Under the pieces are notes generated by a model, which did no database searches, was not told where the DNA came from, and saw only the letters and a program-made list of their open reading frames with translations. A stretch of DNA of 32,394 nt from Bacteroidales bacterium (GTDB lineage: Bacteria; Bacteroidota; Bacteroidia; Bacteroidales; F082): contig JAGYNM010000013.1 in NCBI GenBank assembly GCA_018399335.1, positions 1-32,394 on the forward strand, given 5' to 3'. Of this stretch, positions 18,019-26,868 are shown piece by piece. Both the position numbers and the translations under genes were made by a program. The number at the start of each line of letters is the position of its first letter. The first letter of the stretch is position 1.

Positions 18019-19272
18019 TTACGGAACGAATTTTTTTAAGATCATAGAAGCATTATGTCCGCCAAATCCAAAGGTATTACTCAAAGCCGCTTTGATTTCT
18101 CTTTCGCGACCTGTGTGGTAGGTGAAGTCGAGCTTATTGTCAATTTCCGGATCATCAGTAAAATGATTGATAGTGGGCGGAACAAAATCGTTCTGCACTG
18201 CCAGAATAGTTGCAACGGCTTCAACCACACCGGCACCACCCAGCAGGTGACCGGTCATTGATTTGGTAGAGTTGATGCTGATGTTGTAAGCATGTTCGCC
18301 AAAAAGGCTCACAATAGCTTTGGGTTCTGAGATATCGCCCAGCGGTGTAGAAGTGCCATGAGTATTGATATGATCAATATCTTCAGGCTTCATACCTGCA
18401 TCTTCGAGGGCTCTTTTCATACTTAGCATTGCACCCAAGCCTTCGGGATGGGGCGATGTCATGTGATTGGCATCTCCTGAGAGACCGCCACCCACAAACT
18501 CGGCATAGATTTTTGCACCTCTTTTTTGGGCATGTTCCAATTCTTCCAGTATCAGTCCGCCGCCACCTTCGCCAATCACAAAACCATCACGATCTTTGTC
18601 GAAAGGTCTGGAAGCTGTTGACGGATCATCGTTTCGTGTGGAGATGGCATGCATAGCATTAAAACCACCAACACCCGCTTCGTTAACAGAAGCTTCGCTG
18701 CCACCGGTAACGATAGCAACGGCTTTGCCCAAACGGATGTAATTAAATGCATCAATCAGCGCATTGGCCGATGAGGCACAGGCTGATACCGTGGCAAAAT
18801 TTGGTCCCCGATAACCATATTTGATCGAGATATGACCGGCAGTGATGTCGGCAATCATCTTGGGGATGAAAAACGGATTGAACCGCGGTGTGCCGTCTCC
18901 CTTGGCAAAGGAAGCTACTTCTTCATAAAAAGTAGCAAGCCCACCTATGCCCGACGACCAGATAACACCAACTTCGTTGAGGTCGGTATTTTCTGCATTC
19001 ATCCCTGAATCAGCAATAGCTTCGTCGGCAGCTATCAGACCAAACTGCGCAAACAAATCATATTTGCGCACGTCTTTGCGGTCAAAATAGTTCTTCCAAT
19101 CGTAGTTTTTTACTTCGCAGGCAAAGTGGGTCTTAAACCTGGAGTGATCAAAGCGGGTAATATCGGCCGCACCACTCACCCCTTTCTTTAAACTGTCCCA
19201 GTAAGCCGGAACATTAATTCCAATGGGCGTAATGGCACCTAAACCAGTGACTACTACTCGTTTTAGCTCCAT
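18019..19272 (-). CDS. fabF: 3-oxoacyl-[acyl-carrier-protein] synthase II
   Basis: Extends acyl-ACP by two carbons in fatty-acid synthesis. The 417-residue protein has the Cys-His-His triad: Cys165 in TVSACASSANA, His305 in INTHGTSTPLGD and His342 in STKSMTGHLLGGAG. FGFGGHNAS near the C-terminus is the usual glycine-rich block. The start MELKRVVVTGLGAITPIG is typical. It lies 11 bases downstream of acpP, whose product carries its substrates, and rnc follows. Confidence 0.97.
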   Translation of the reverse strand: MELKRVVVTGLGAITPIGINVPAYWDSLKKGVSGAADITRFDHSRFKTHFACEVKNYDWKNYFDRKDVRKYDLFAQFGLIAADEAIADSGMNAENTDLNEVGVIWSSGIGGLATFYEEVASFAKGDGTPRFNPFFIPKMIADITAGHISIKYGYRGPNFATVSACASSANALIDAFNYIRLGKAVAIVTGGSEASVNEAGVGGFNAMHAISTRNDDPSTASRPFDKDRDGFVIGEGGGGLILEELEHAQKRGAKIYAEFVGGGLSGDANHMTSPHPEGLGAMLSMKRALEDAGMKPEDIDHINTHGTSTPLGDISEPKAIVSLFGEHAYNISINSTKSMTGHLLGGAGVVEAVATILAVQNDFVPPTINHFTDDPEIDNKLDFTYHTGREREIKAALSNTFGFGGHNASMILKKFVP

Positions 19273-19283
19273 AAAATAAGGTT

Positions 19284-19520
19284 TTAGGCTTTGTTTTCTT
19301 CGATGTATTTGATAGCGTCGCCTACTGTACCAATTTTCTCTGCCTGATCATCTGGAATAGCCAGATTGAATTCTTTTTCAAATTCCATGATCAATTCAAC
19401 TGTGTCGAGCGAATCGGCACCCAGATCGTTTGTAAAGCTGGCTTCGTTAGTAACTTCTGCTGGCTCAACACCCAGCTTATCAACGATAATTGATACAATT
19501 TTGTCTTTGATTTCTGACAT
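19284..19520 (-). CDS. acpP: Acyl carrier protein
   Basis: Carries growing acyl chains on a 4'-phosphopantetheine arm. The 78-residue acidic protein has the attachment site Ser37 in [13 protein letters not shown]. Length and sequence are standard. It is the first gene of the acpP-fabF-rnc-IPExxxVDY-pyk run, with its own strong promoter. Confidence 0.97.
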   Translation of the reverse strand: MSEIKDKIVSIIVDKLGVEPAEVTNEASFTNDLGADSLDTVELIMEFEKEFNLAIPDDQAEKIGTVGDAIKYIEENKA

Positions 19521-19549
19521 AACTTTAATGTTTTTAGTTAAACAGGGTG

Positions 19550-19582
19550 CAAAGGTAAGAGATAAAATGAAAAAAAAACAAC
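19550..19582 (-). promoter_or_regulatory. Bacteroidota-type promoter for acpP
   Basis: On the reverse strand TACCTTTG (19550-19557) matches TAnnTTTG exactly, and GTTG at 19579-19582 is a suitable -33 element with a 21-base spacer in an otherwise A/T-rich tract. The leader to the acpP ATG would be about 23-25 bases. Confidence 0.7.
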
Positions 19583-19693
19583 AAAAAACTTAAAAAATTG
19601 ATTTACAGCTGATAAGTATTTGCATCATGTGTTCTGTCTTGAGGGATTACTGTTGCATCAAATCATTTCAAACGACTTATTGTGCTTGAAGGC

Positions 19694-19723
19694 CTTGCCT
19701 TAGAACGAAAAAATGTACTTTTA
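19694..19723 (+). promoter_or_regulatory. Possible promoter for polA
   Basis: CTTG at 19694-19697 and TACTTTTA at 19716-19723 have an 18-base spacer. The -7 box differs from TAnnTTTG at the last base. The leader to the polA ATG would be about 50 bases. Confidence 0.4.
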
Positions 19724-19779
19724 CCCACTTACTGTTTTACAGTTTTATCAAAGATTACAATACGCCAAAAACAGATGAT

Positions 19780-22563
19780 ATGAGTTCAGAAGATCGTCCC
19801 AAACTTTTTTTATTGGATGCTATGGCATTGATTTACAGAGCTTTTTTCGCCCTCAACAAAAATCCCCGAATTAGTTCAAAAGGGTTAAATACATCCGCTA
19901 TCCTGGGTTTTACTAATACTTTGTATGAAGTTTTAAAAAAAGAAAAGCCTGCTTATATAGGTGTCGCGTTTGATAGTATGGCTCCTACGCAGCGGCATAT
20001 AGATTTTACCGCTTATAAAGCCAATCGCGAAAAAATGCCCGACGATCTGGCAGCGTCTATTCCTTATATCATGCAAATAATCGAGGCTTTTCGTATTCCA
20101 ATTTTGATAATGGATGGCTATGAAGCCGATGATATTATTGGTACACTGGCCAAGCAGGCCGAAAAAGATGGTTTTGTTACCTATATGATGACTCCTGACA
20201 AGGATTTTGGGCAATTGGTTTCGGATCACATTTATATGTATAAGCCTGCCAAATCGGGCGAAGATGCACAGATCTGGGGGCCAAAAGAGGTTTGTGAACG
20301 ATATGGTATCTCCAAGCCGGAGCAGATGATTGATATTCTTGGGCTTTGGGGCGATGCTTCCGATAATATTCCTGGCGTTCCGGGTATTGGTGAAAAAACA
20401 GCAGCAAAACTTATCAGCGAATATGGTTCGATCGAAAAACTACTCGAAAGCACTGCTGATCTAAAAGGCAAGCAAAAGGAAAATCTCGAAAACTTTGCCG
20501 ATCAGGCCAGGCAATCGCGTCAGCTGGCTACAATTATCACTGATGTGCCTATCGCTTTTGAAGCTGAAAAGTTAAAACTGGAAAGTCCTGATATGGAAAA
20601 ACTTCAGGAACTTTTTGAGGAACTTGAGTTCAGAACTTTTACGCGCCGGATGATGCATGATGCACACGAGCAGGCCGCAGCTGACAAACAGGACGATCTT
20701 TTCAGTCAGCTGGATCCTGAGGAGCTTTCGGCAATGCAGTCAGACGAAAAACAAACGATTGAAACCGTTGAGCATGATTATGTGCTGGCGCAAAAAGATG
20801 AGGATTTGAAACAGCTTGTCCAAGAGCTGTTGAAGCAGAAAAGCTTTTGTTTCGACACGGAAACAACTGCTGTTGATGCCCACAATGCAGAGTTGGTAGG
20901 ACTTTCTTTTGCCATCAAACCACATCATGCCTGGTATGTTCCCATGCCCGAAAACTACCATGAATGTCAGCAAAAGCTGGAAGTTTTCAGGGAAGTTTTC
21001 GAAAATGAAAAAATTGAAAAAACAGGACAAAACCTCAAGTATGATATTTCGGTGCTTCGGTGGTACGATATTGAGGTGAAAGGGCCTTTGTTTGATACCA
21101 TGATTGCGCATTACCTGATTGAGCCTGATCAGCGGCATAATATGGATGTGTTGGCCGAGACCTATTTGAATTATTCGCCGGTTTCGATTGAAAGCCTAAT
21201 CGGGAAAAAAGGCAAAAATCAGGGCAGTATGCGTGATGTGGCACTCGAAAAGCTTAAAGAATATGCAGCCGAAGATGCTGATATCACTTTGCAGTTGAGG
21301 CAAAAACTTGAGCCGGAACTTGAAAAGCAGGGTGTTCGGCGCATTTTTGATGAGATAGAAATGCCATTGGTACGTGTTTTGGCAGCCATGGAAGCCGAAG
21401 GGGTAAAGGTTGATGGTGATAACCTGGAGCAAATCAGCGAGCTGATGGGAAAAGAAATTCTGGAGCTGGAGAAGACAATTTATGATGCTGCCGGAAAACA
21501 ATTTAATATTGCATCGCCCAAACAACTCGGAGAAGTGCTTTTCGATCACCTCGGATTGCAACATAAAGCTAAAAAAACCAAAACCGGACAATATGCCACT
21601 TCGGAAGATGTGCTGTCGAAAATTCAAAAAGCACATCCCATTATTCCCATGATTTTGGATTATCGGTCGCTTACCAAACTCAAGTCGACCTATATCGACT
21701 CGCTACCCACCTTGATTAATCCGCGGGATGGCCGTATCCATACCAGTTATAATCAGGCAGTGGCAGCCACAGGCAGGTTGAGTTCGAATAATCCCAACCT
21801 GCAAAATATTCCTATCCGTACCGACAGAGGGCGTGAAATCCGCAAGGCTTTTGTGCCGCGCAATAAAGATTTCACCTTATTGGCCGCCGATTATTCACAA
21901 ATCGAATTGCGTATCATCGCCCATCTGAGCAAGGATGAAGGCATGATGGAAGCTTTCAAAAAAGGCCTGGATATCCATACGGCAACAGCATCACGCGTTT
22001 ATGGCGTTGATTTGGAAGAGGTTACAAAGGAGATGCGTAGAAATGCCAAAACCGTTAATTTTGGTATTATTTACGGTATATCCGCATTTGGATTATCCGA
22101 ACGACTTGATATTCCGAGGGGAGAAGCCGCTGACATTATCAAAAGTTATTTTGAGCAATACCCTGGCATCAAGGCTTATATGAATGATCAGATAGCATTT
22201 GCACGGAAAAATGGTTATGTGGAAACCATACTTGGTCGCCGGCGCTATTTGCGCGATATCAATGTTTCGAATAGCGTAGTACGCGGTTTTGCTGAGCGAA
22301 ATGCCATTAATGCCCCTATTCAGGGAAGCTCGGCTGATATGATCAAACTGGCCATGATTCGTATTCAGCAAGAGTTAGGAAGAAAGAAGCTACAATCAAA
22401 AATGATTCTTCAGGTGCATGACGAATTGGTGTTTGATGCGCTAAAGTCGGAGTTGGACGTATTGCGTCCAATGATTGAGGAAGCGATGAAAAATGCACTT
22501 CCGCTTGATGTTCCGCTCGAAGTAGAGATGAATACAGGCAACAACTGGCTCGAGGCACACTAA
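19780..22563 (+). CDS. polA: DNA polymerase I
   Basis: Fills gaps in repair and removes RNA primers. The 927-residue protein has all three domains. The 5'-nuclease spans about residues 1-290 (DGYEADDIIG, TPDKDFGQL, GDASDNIPGVPGIGEKTA). The 3'-5' exonuclease at about 330-510 keeps its metal ligands Asp359 and Glu361 (FDTETT), Asp422 (KYDIS) and the YxxxD motif Tyr495/Asp499, so proofreading looks active. The polymerase has motif A around Asp704 (AADYSQIELR), the O helix RRNAKTVNFGIIYG with Phe761 at the ddNTP-discriminating position, and motif C VHDELVF. Its stop codon overlaps the comB stop on the other strand. Confidence 0.97.
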   Translation: MSSEDRPKLFLLDAMALIYRAFFALNKNPRISSKGLNTSAILGFTNTLYEVLKKEKPAYIGVAFDSMAPTQRHIDFTAYKANREKMPDDLAASIPYIMQIIEAFRIPILIMDGYEADDIIGTLAKQAEKDGFVTYMMTPDKDFGQLVSDHIYMYKPAKSGEDAQIWGPKEVCERYGISKPEQMIDILGLWGDASDNIPGVPGIGEKTAAKLISEYGSIEKLLESTADLKGKQKENLENFADQARQSRQLATIITDVPIAFEAEKLKLESPDMEKLQELFEELEFRTFTRRMMHDAHEQAAADKQDDLFSQLDPEELSAMQSDEKQTIETVEHDYVLAQKDEDLKQLVQELLKQKSFCFDTETTAVDAHNAELVGLSFAIKPHHAWYVPMPENYHECQQKLEVFREVFENEKIEKTGQNLKYDISVLRWYDIEVKGPLFDTMIAHYLIEPDQRHNMDVLAETYLNYSPVSIESLIGKKGKNQGSMRDVALEKLKEYAAEDADITLQLRQKLEPELEKQGVRRIFDEIEMPLVRVLAAMEAEGVKVDGDNLEQISELMGKEILELEKTIYDAAGKQFNIASPKQLGEVLFDHLGLQHKAKKTKTGQYATSEDVLSKIQKAHPIIPMILDYRSLTKLKSTYIDSLPTLINPRDGRIHTSYNQAVAATGRLSSNNPNLQNIPIRTDRGREIRKAFVPRNKDFTLLAADYSQIELRIIAHLSKDEGMMEAFKKGLDIHTATASRVYGVDLEEVTKEMRRNAKTVNFGIIYGISAFGLSERLDIPRGEAADIIKSYFEQYPGIKAYMNDQIAFARKNGYVETILGRRRYLRDINVSNSVVRGFAERNAINAPIQGSSADMIKLAMIRIQQELGRKKLQSKMILQVHDELVFDALKSELDVLRPMIEEAMKNALPLDVPLEVEMNTGNNWLEAH

Positions 22564-23276
22564 GCCTTTACCATTTTCCCTTCTCTGATCACAGGCACAA
22601 CAAATAACATACCCGGCTGGAGGCAATAATCGATATCGTGTTGATAGCCTTTGGATTGCAGATATTTAAGATGTGTACAGGATTGTAATTTATCGGTGAT
22701 ATTACCGGTATCTGAACCATAAAATTGCAACACCAATTTTCCCAGATCATCAGTTTCTACTGTGCGACGATCGCTGATCAGGCTGATCAGCATGCCGGCA
22801 CATAAAGCATCATCAAGCGAAAATTTTCCGGCTGTTCCCGAACAAACAATAACGGTATCATTTAGTTTGTCTGATAAATAATCAGCAACGGCTGAGATAT
22901 TGATAAAACTGGCTGCCAGGGTTTCCGTTGCCTGATGGCATTGTCGCAGGGCGCGGGTTCCGTTGGTAGTGGAAAGAATGAGGGTTTTGCCGGCGACCAC
23001 CTCGCGCGAATATTCCAAAGGAGAATTGCCTTTATGAAAACCAGCAATTTTCACCGCATTCCGTTCGCCGCCAAGCAAGGCACTGTCGGATGGAAAACTA
23101 TCAAAAAGCTGGCGGGCTTCTTCGGCTGTTTCGGCAGGAACAACAGCATTGGCACCATTGTGCAAGGCAGTTGCAATAACTGAAGTGGCTCTCAGCACAT
23201 CAATCACAACAGCAGTTTTGCCAGTCATATCAATCGACTGGCAATCCTGCAAGGTAGCAGCGACTTCTATGCGCAT
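22560..23276 (-). CDS. comB: ComB-family 2-phosphosulfolactate phosphatase
   Basis: The 238-residue protein matches the ComB family: VVIDVLRATSVIATAL at about 25-40, LLGGERNAVKIAGF, LSTTNGTRAL and CSGTAGKFSLDDALCAG. Characterised ComB removes phosphate from 2-phosphosulfolactate, a step of archaeal coenzyme M synthesis; in Bacteroidota the product of the pathway is unclear, perhaps sulfolactate or another sulfonate. The ATG lies directly against the pfkA stop (TAAATG), implying tight coupling. At its other end the stop overlaps the polA stop head-on in the bases CTAA. Confidence 0.85.
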   Translation of the reverse strand: MRIEVAATLQDCQSIDMTGKTAVVIDVLRATSVIATALHNGANAVVPAETAEEARQLFDSFPSDSALLGGERNAVKIAGFHKGNSPLEYSREVVAGKTLILSTTNGTRALRQCHQATETLAASFINISAVADYLSDKLNDTVIVCSGTAGKFSLDDALCAGMLISLISDRRTVETDDLGKLVLQFYGSDTGNITDKLQSCTHLKYLQSKGYQHDIDYCLQPGMLFVVPVIREGKMVKA

Positions 23277-24388
23277 TTATTTGGATTTTTTCGCAGGCAT
23301 TTCGATGCCGAGTGAGATTCCAAGACCTTTGGCTGTTTTTACCAGCGCATTGTCGAGGGTAACCAGATTAGGCTGAGCCACAGCTTCTTTTAGCGGAACA
23401 GAAACGAAATAAGGATGGCGGTAGGCAACCATTTTTCCGAAGTCTTCTTTTAATACCATTTCGAATGCCTTGACGCCCAGTTGCGAAGCCAGCACACGAT
23501 CGTAAGCAATTGGAACGCCTCCACGCTGTAGATGACCCAATACCGTTTCGCGTAAATCGGGTTCGAAACCGGCAGCTTTGAGTTGCTTGATCAAAGCACT
23601 TGCAATGCCGCCCAATTTGAGATTTTCGTAGCCCACCTCAGTGCTTTCTTCATACACCATTTTTCCATCTTTTGGCATGGCGCCTTCGGCCACTACCACA
23701 ACAGCAAAGCCTCTTCCGCGGTTGAAGCGAGATTCAAGTTTTTGTTTTACAATATTGATATCATATGGAAATTGGGATCAAACAAACCTCGGCAACACGC
23801 CGACGTTGCGACTACCAGCATTGAGTGCAACCGTCCGCATGGGATGAGACTTATTACTTCAAAAAGGAATACTCGATGTGTGGCTCGTTGTGGTATCAGT
23901 TTGATCACGTGGCCGAAGATAATTTCAACGGTGTAGTTTGAAAAATCCAGCGCAGGAGTTGTTGATGAAAACGCCGCATTGCTTGAGTGCACCGATTTAC
24001 ATTGAGCCCTTTTTCGTATAGAGCCTGCGAAATACGCCGCGAACCATCACCACCGATATTGATAACGGCATCGATGCCCATATACTGAATCTGCGAATCA
24101 TTTCGTCGGAGCGGTCAACGGCTGACCATGAGCCATCTTTATTTTTAACAGGCCAGGCAAACGGGCCGCCTTTGTTGTAGTTTCGGATTATTGTTCCACC
24201 TGAAAATGAATTTTTAATCCACCTCCGTAAGAACTTTTAATTCTGAAGGCTCCCAAAGCACTCCGTTGAATGCCTGAATGCCTCTAACACTTCCCAGTCT
24301 TTTTCCTGAGAAGCTCTTTTAACAACTGCTCTGATTACGGCATTCAATCCCGGGCAGTCGCCACCTCCTGTTACAATTAATTTTTCAT
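23277..24388 (-). pseudogene. pfkA: 6-phosphofructokinase gene, frameshifted in its 5' two-thirds
   Basis: Phosphorylates fructose-6-phosphate, the committed step of glycolysis. From the ATG at 24388 frames give [19 protein letters not shown] (substrate loop), GGTIIRNYNKGGPFAWPV, MGIDAVINIGGDGS, DFSNYTVEIIFG where PKTIDND and its sequel are expected, HRVFLFEV, then KQKLESRFNRGRGFAVVVVA. From about 23699 to the stop the frame is intact, with GHLQRGGVPIAYDRVLA. The opening GGGDCPG and the VVVAEGAMP block suit the longer phosphofructokinase group of about 365-370 residues, which includes both ATP- and pyrophosphate-using enzymes; the donor is not certain here. Length fits (1,112 bases). It is probably functional with errors in the sequence. 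Confidence 0.85.
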
Positions 24389-24447
24389 AAGGATCTTATT
24401 TTTCAATGAGAAAATGAATTCTCCCAAAATATTTGCTAATTAGTAAA

Positions 24448-24462
24448 TGTGATAATATCACA
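24448..24462. promoter_or_regulatory. Palindrome in the pfkA leader, possible operator
   Basis: TGTGATAATATCACA is a perfect palindrome of two 7-base arms around a central A. It lies between the putative pfkA -7 box (24481-24488) and the start codon. It resembles the TGTGA-N6-TCACA site of the Crp/Fnr family but with five central bases. The region is in or next to an error-prone patch, so one base may be missing. Confidence 0.45.
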
Positions 24463-24480
24463 CTTCATGAAATTATTGGG

Positions 24481-24488
24481 CAAAGATA
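24481..24488 (-). promoter_or_regulatory. Probable -7 box for pfkA
   Basis: The reverse strand reads TATCTTTG, a full TAnnTTTG match followed by CCC. No clear -33 TTTG is seen. The predicted start near 24475 leaves a leader of about 87 bases that contains the palindrome at 24448-24462. Confidence 0.55.
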
Positions 24489-24595
24489 GTCAGACCATTT
24501 TTGATGTGACCCTATTGTGGCCAATTTGCGGCCAAAAGGATGTCTGCAATCGGTTGATATGGGGAAAAGCGAAAGGCGCAAAGGCTCCAAACAAC

Positions 24596-24618
24596 AAAGC
24601 CCTCATTGTGAGGGCTTT
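24596..24618 (-). terminator. Intrinsic terminator after tRNA-Phe
   Basis: AAAGCCCTCA and TGAGGGCTTT form a perfect 10-bp stem around a three-base loop, six bases beyond the tRNA 3' end. On the reverse strand the stem ends in TTT and continues GTTGTTT, a modest T-rich tail. Confidence 0.75.
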
Positions 24619-24623
24619 GGATG

Positions 24624-24696
<73 letters not shown>

Positions 24697-24710
24697 AGCG
24701 TTTGGAGCGG

Positions 24711-24739
24711 CAAAGATATAACAAAATTCGAAATGCAAA
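24711..24739 (-). promoter_or_regulatory. Promoter for tRNA-Phe
   Basis: On the reverse strand TATCTTTG (24711-24718) is a full -7 match and TTTG (24736-24739) a -33 element with a 17-base spacer. Transcription would begin just upstream of the tRNA 5' end. The -7 box is identical to that of pfkA. Confidence 0.65.
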
Positions 24740-24959
24740 AAGTTTTTGATAATGCTGATCGCTAAACCTGTTAGCATGCCATCTGCTTAACTGTTCAGTA
24801 ATATTGAATAGGTTTGTGGGTTTAACCTGGACCTGATGTTTAACCATGTAGCTTCACCTTTTAAAAGATCTTATCCTGCCTAAAAAAACGGTTAACTGAA
24901 AACTATTCTTCATTTTTTGTTTGAGTCAGTATAATTTTTTCATTTCCCATTTTTACAAT

Positions 24960-26864
24960 TTAATTGAAATAAAATTTAATTTTTGAGTAGTCAGCAACTT
25001 GATACGTAGACTGTTTAAAAACATAATCGAAAAATACAGTAATACTTTTACCTTCGTTTTTCACCTGGAAGATCAATCCAAATAGATCGTTATTAATAAT
25101 TACATCCTCAGGTATATAAGTTAATTCATAACCTTCCGGAATTTCAAAATAGGATTGATAGGTTCGTTTTTGGGGATAAGTAAAATCAATGGGATATGTT
25201 CGGGTTTTTTGTTTGAAAGGATTTTCGTCTATTATTTCATTAAGAAATGGCTTAACAAAGAGTTTGTTGCTTACAATTTCTTGTTTAAGCGTGTGCTGGT
25301 AAGCGACGATAAGTGGTTTATTTACCTCAAAAGTATTCGTTACATTTATGGTTGAGTCGATCAGAGTATATCCATTTTCTTTAATTTTCTCGCTAATTAG
25401 AACTGTATTGTCGGAATAGTTTTTCCTAAAATTAAGCGCATCATATTCTGTTAATGTTGTGCTATTTAAAACGTTAACCTCATCTTCGGAAAAATCCAGT
25501 ACGAGACTTGTTTTTATTGATGAAGGCAAGGTTGTTTCCAGTTTGATCCAAGACACTTTTTCTTCCTGGATAATCAATCCTTTGTCATTAATACATCGTG
25601 TTGGAATTCTTTTATTTAAACTCAAGGGCTCAGTAGCGTCGGAAAGAATCAGTTGATCATCTACTCTAGCCAAAATAATCACGTAATTAAAGAAATGAGC
25701 AAAGGGATAATCATACTTAATTTTACCATGATCTCTGGTGCTGATCAGGAGTGGATATGCTTCTATTCCAAGGGTGTTCAGGAAGCCAATCGTAAAAAGA
25801 TTGATATCGGCACTACTACCATATTTAGCTTCAATCATTTTTTTGGGCGAGTCAGTAGCATACTTACGATAACGCTTGTCCCAACTAAAATTCTTCTTGA
25901 CATAATCGATTGCAAAATCAAACTTTTCCTGATCTGATTTATTCAGTATTTCATTATCCTCAATTAGCTTGGATGCAGCTTTGGCGGATTTATTAATATA
26001 TTTTCCAAAATCGGAGTGCTTTAACAATTCCTCGATCATTTTTTCCCATGTAGTCATTATTTCTATTGAATGGCCACTGGGGTAATTAACTTTTGATAAT
26101 TGGAAATCAAGTTTTATGATATAGTCATTTACAGAACTGATAAATTCAGTATTGTCGAAAGCAGGAATATTTTTTTTAACATACCTGTTAACAATATCTT
26201 TGTACTCAATGGAGCCAAAATGACGTGGCAGTGTTTTGGCAGTATATGATTCCTGAATATCAAAGTTACTAGATCCCTGAAGTAACCATGTATATTCGTA
26301 AAATGGAATTGTATTGACAATGTATTCGCTATATACGACTGGTATTTTCCATTGAAATTCCCAGTCGTGTAAGTTAAACTTAAAGGGAGAGCTTATTTTG
26401 TAGGCGTATTCGATGATTGATCCAGACCGTACATTAGGAATAGCGAATTTTTTTACCATCCAGTTATTATTAATCGTTTCGTCATAGGTATTCTTTTCAT
26501 CAAAAGTTGTGGTATGCAGCTTTCCATCTTCGATGTTATAGGTGGATGCTTCAAGATCGTAAACTAATTCTTTTTGACTGCCGTCGATATAATATGGGAT
26601 TTCAATTTCGGCGTATTCAAGGCCTGACTCGGCAAGTATTTTAATACGTGTTTTTCGTTCAAATACCACATCAATACTGCCTTCATTTTTAATGAAATGG
26701 GATTTGCCAATGTCAAAAAGCACTACAGCTTCTGCATCTTCATCATGTTCATATTGTTGCAGATCAACTTCCTTTTGACCAATTCGTCCGAAGCTTGTGT
26801 TAAATTCCTGCGTAAAGCTGCTCGCGCTGCTTAAGCAAAACAGGATAATGAAAAATAATCGCAT
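24960..26864 (-). CDS. DUF3857/transglutaminase-like protein lacking the catalytic cysteine
   Basis: The 634-residue protein starts at the ATG at 26864, where a signal peptide begins (MRLFFIILFCLSSASSFTQ). The longer in-frame start at 26945 lies inside the preceding gene. The N-terminal half is a DUF3857-type beta-rich domain (VVFERKTRIKIL, GSIIEYAYKI). The transglutaminase-like core follows at about residues 310-410: KYGSSADINL has Ser351 where its neighbour has cysteine, FNYVII has Tyr394 in place of histidine, and Asp409 is kept (LSDATE). A beta-rich C-terminal domain (YPIDFTYPQKRTYQ) completes it. It is probably a non-enzymatic binding protein of the periplasm or cell surface. It starts four bases after the upstream paralogue. 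Confidence 0.87.
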   Translation of the reverse strand: MRLFFIILFCLSSASSFTQEFNTSFGRIGQKEVDLQQYEHDEDAEAVVLFDIGKSHFIKNEGSIDVVFERKTRIKILAESGLEYAEIEIPYYIDGSQKELVYDLEASTYNIEDGKLHTTTFDEKNTYDETINNNWMVKKFAIPNVRSGSIIEYAYKISSPFKFNLHDWEFQWKIPVVYSEYIVNTIPFYEYTWLLQGSSNFDIQESYTAKTLPRHFGSIEYKDIVNRYVKKNIPAFDNTEFISSVNDYIIKLDFQLSKVNYPSGHSIEIMTTWEKMIEELLKHSDFGKYINKSAKAASKLIEDNEILNKSDQEKFDFAIDYVKKNFSWDKRYRKYATDSPKKMIEAKYGSSADINLFTIGFLNTLGIEAYPLLISTRDHGKIKYDYPFAHFFNYVIILARVDDQLILSDATEPLSLNKRIPTRCINDKGLIIQEEKVSWIKLETTLPSSIKTSLVLDFSEDEVNVLNSTTLTEYDALNFRKNYSDNTVLISEKIKENGYTLIDSTINVTNTFEVNKPLIVAYQHTLKQEIVSNKLFVKPFLNEIIDENPFKQKTRTYPIDFTYPQKRTYQSYFEIPEGYELTYIPEDVIINNDLFGLIFQVKNEGKSITVFFDYVFKQSTYQVADYSKIKFYFN

Positions 26865-26868
26865 AAGA

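Noticed and set aside
23747-23992. Separate small reverse-strand gene upstream of the intact pfkA segment
   Set aside because: Its translation contains DFSNYTVEIIFG and HRVFLFEV, which fit the middle of phosphofructokinase in a shifted frame.
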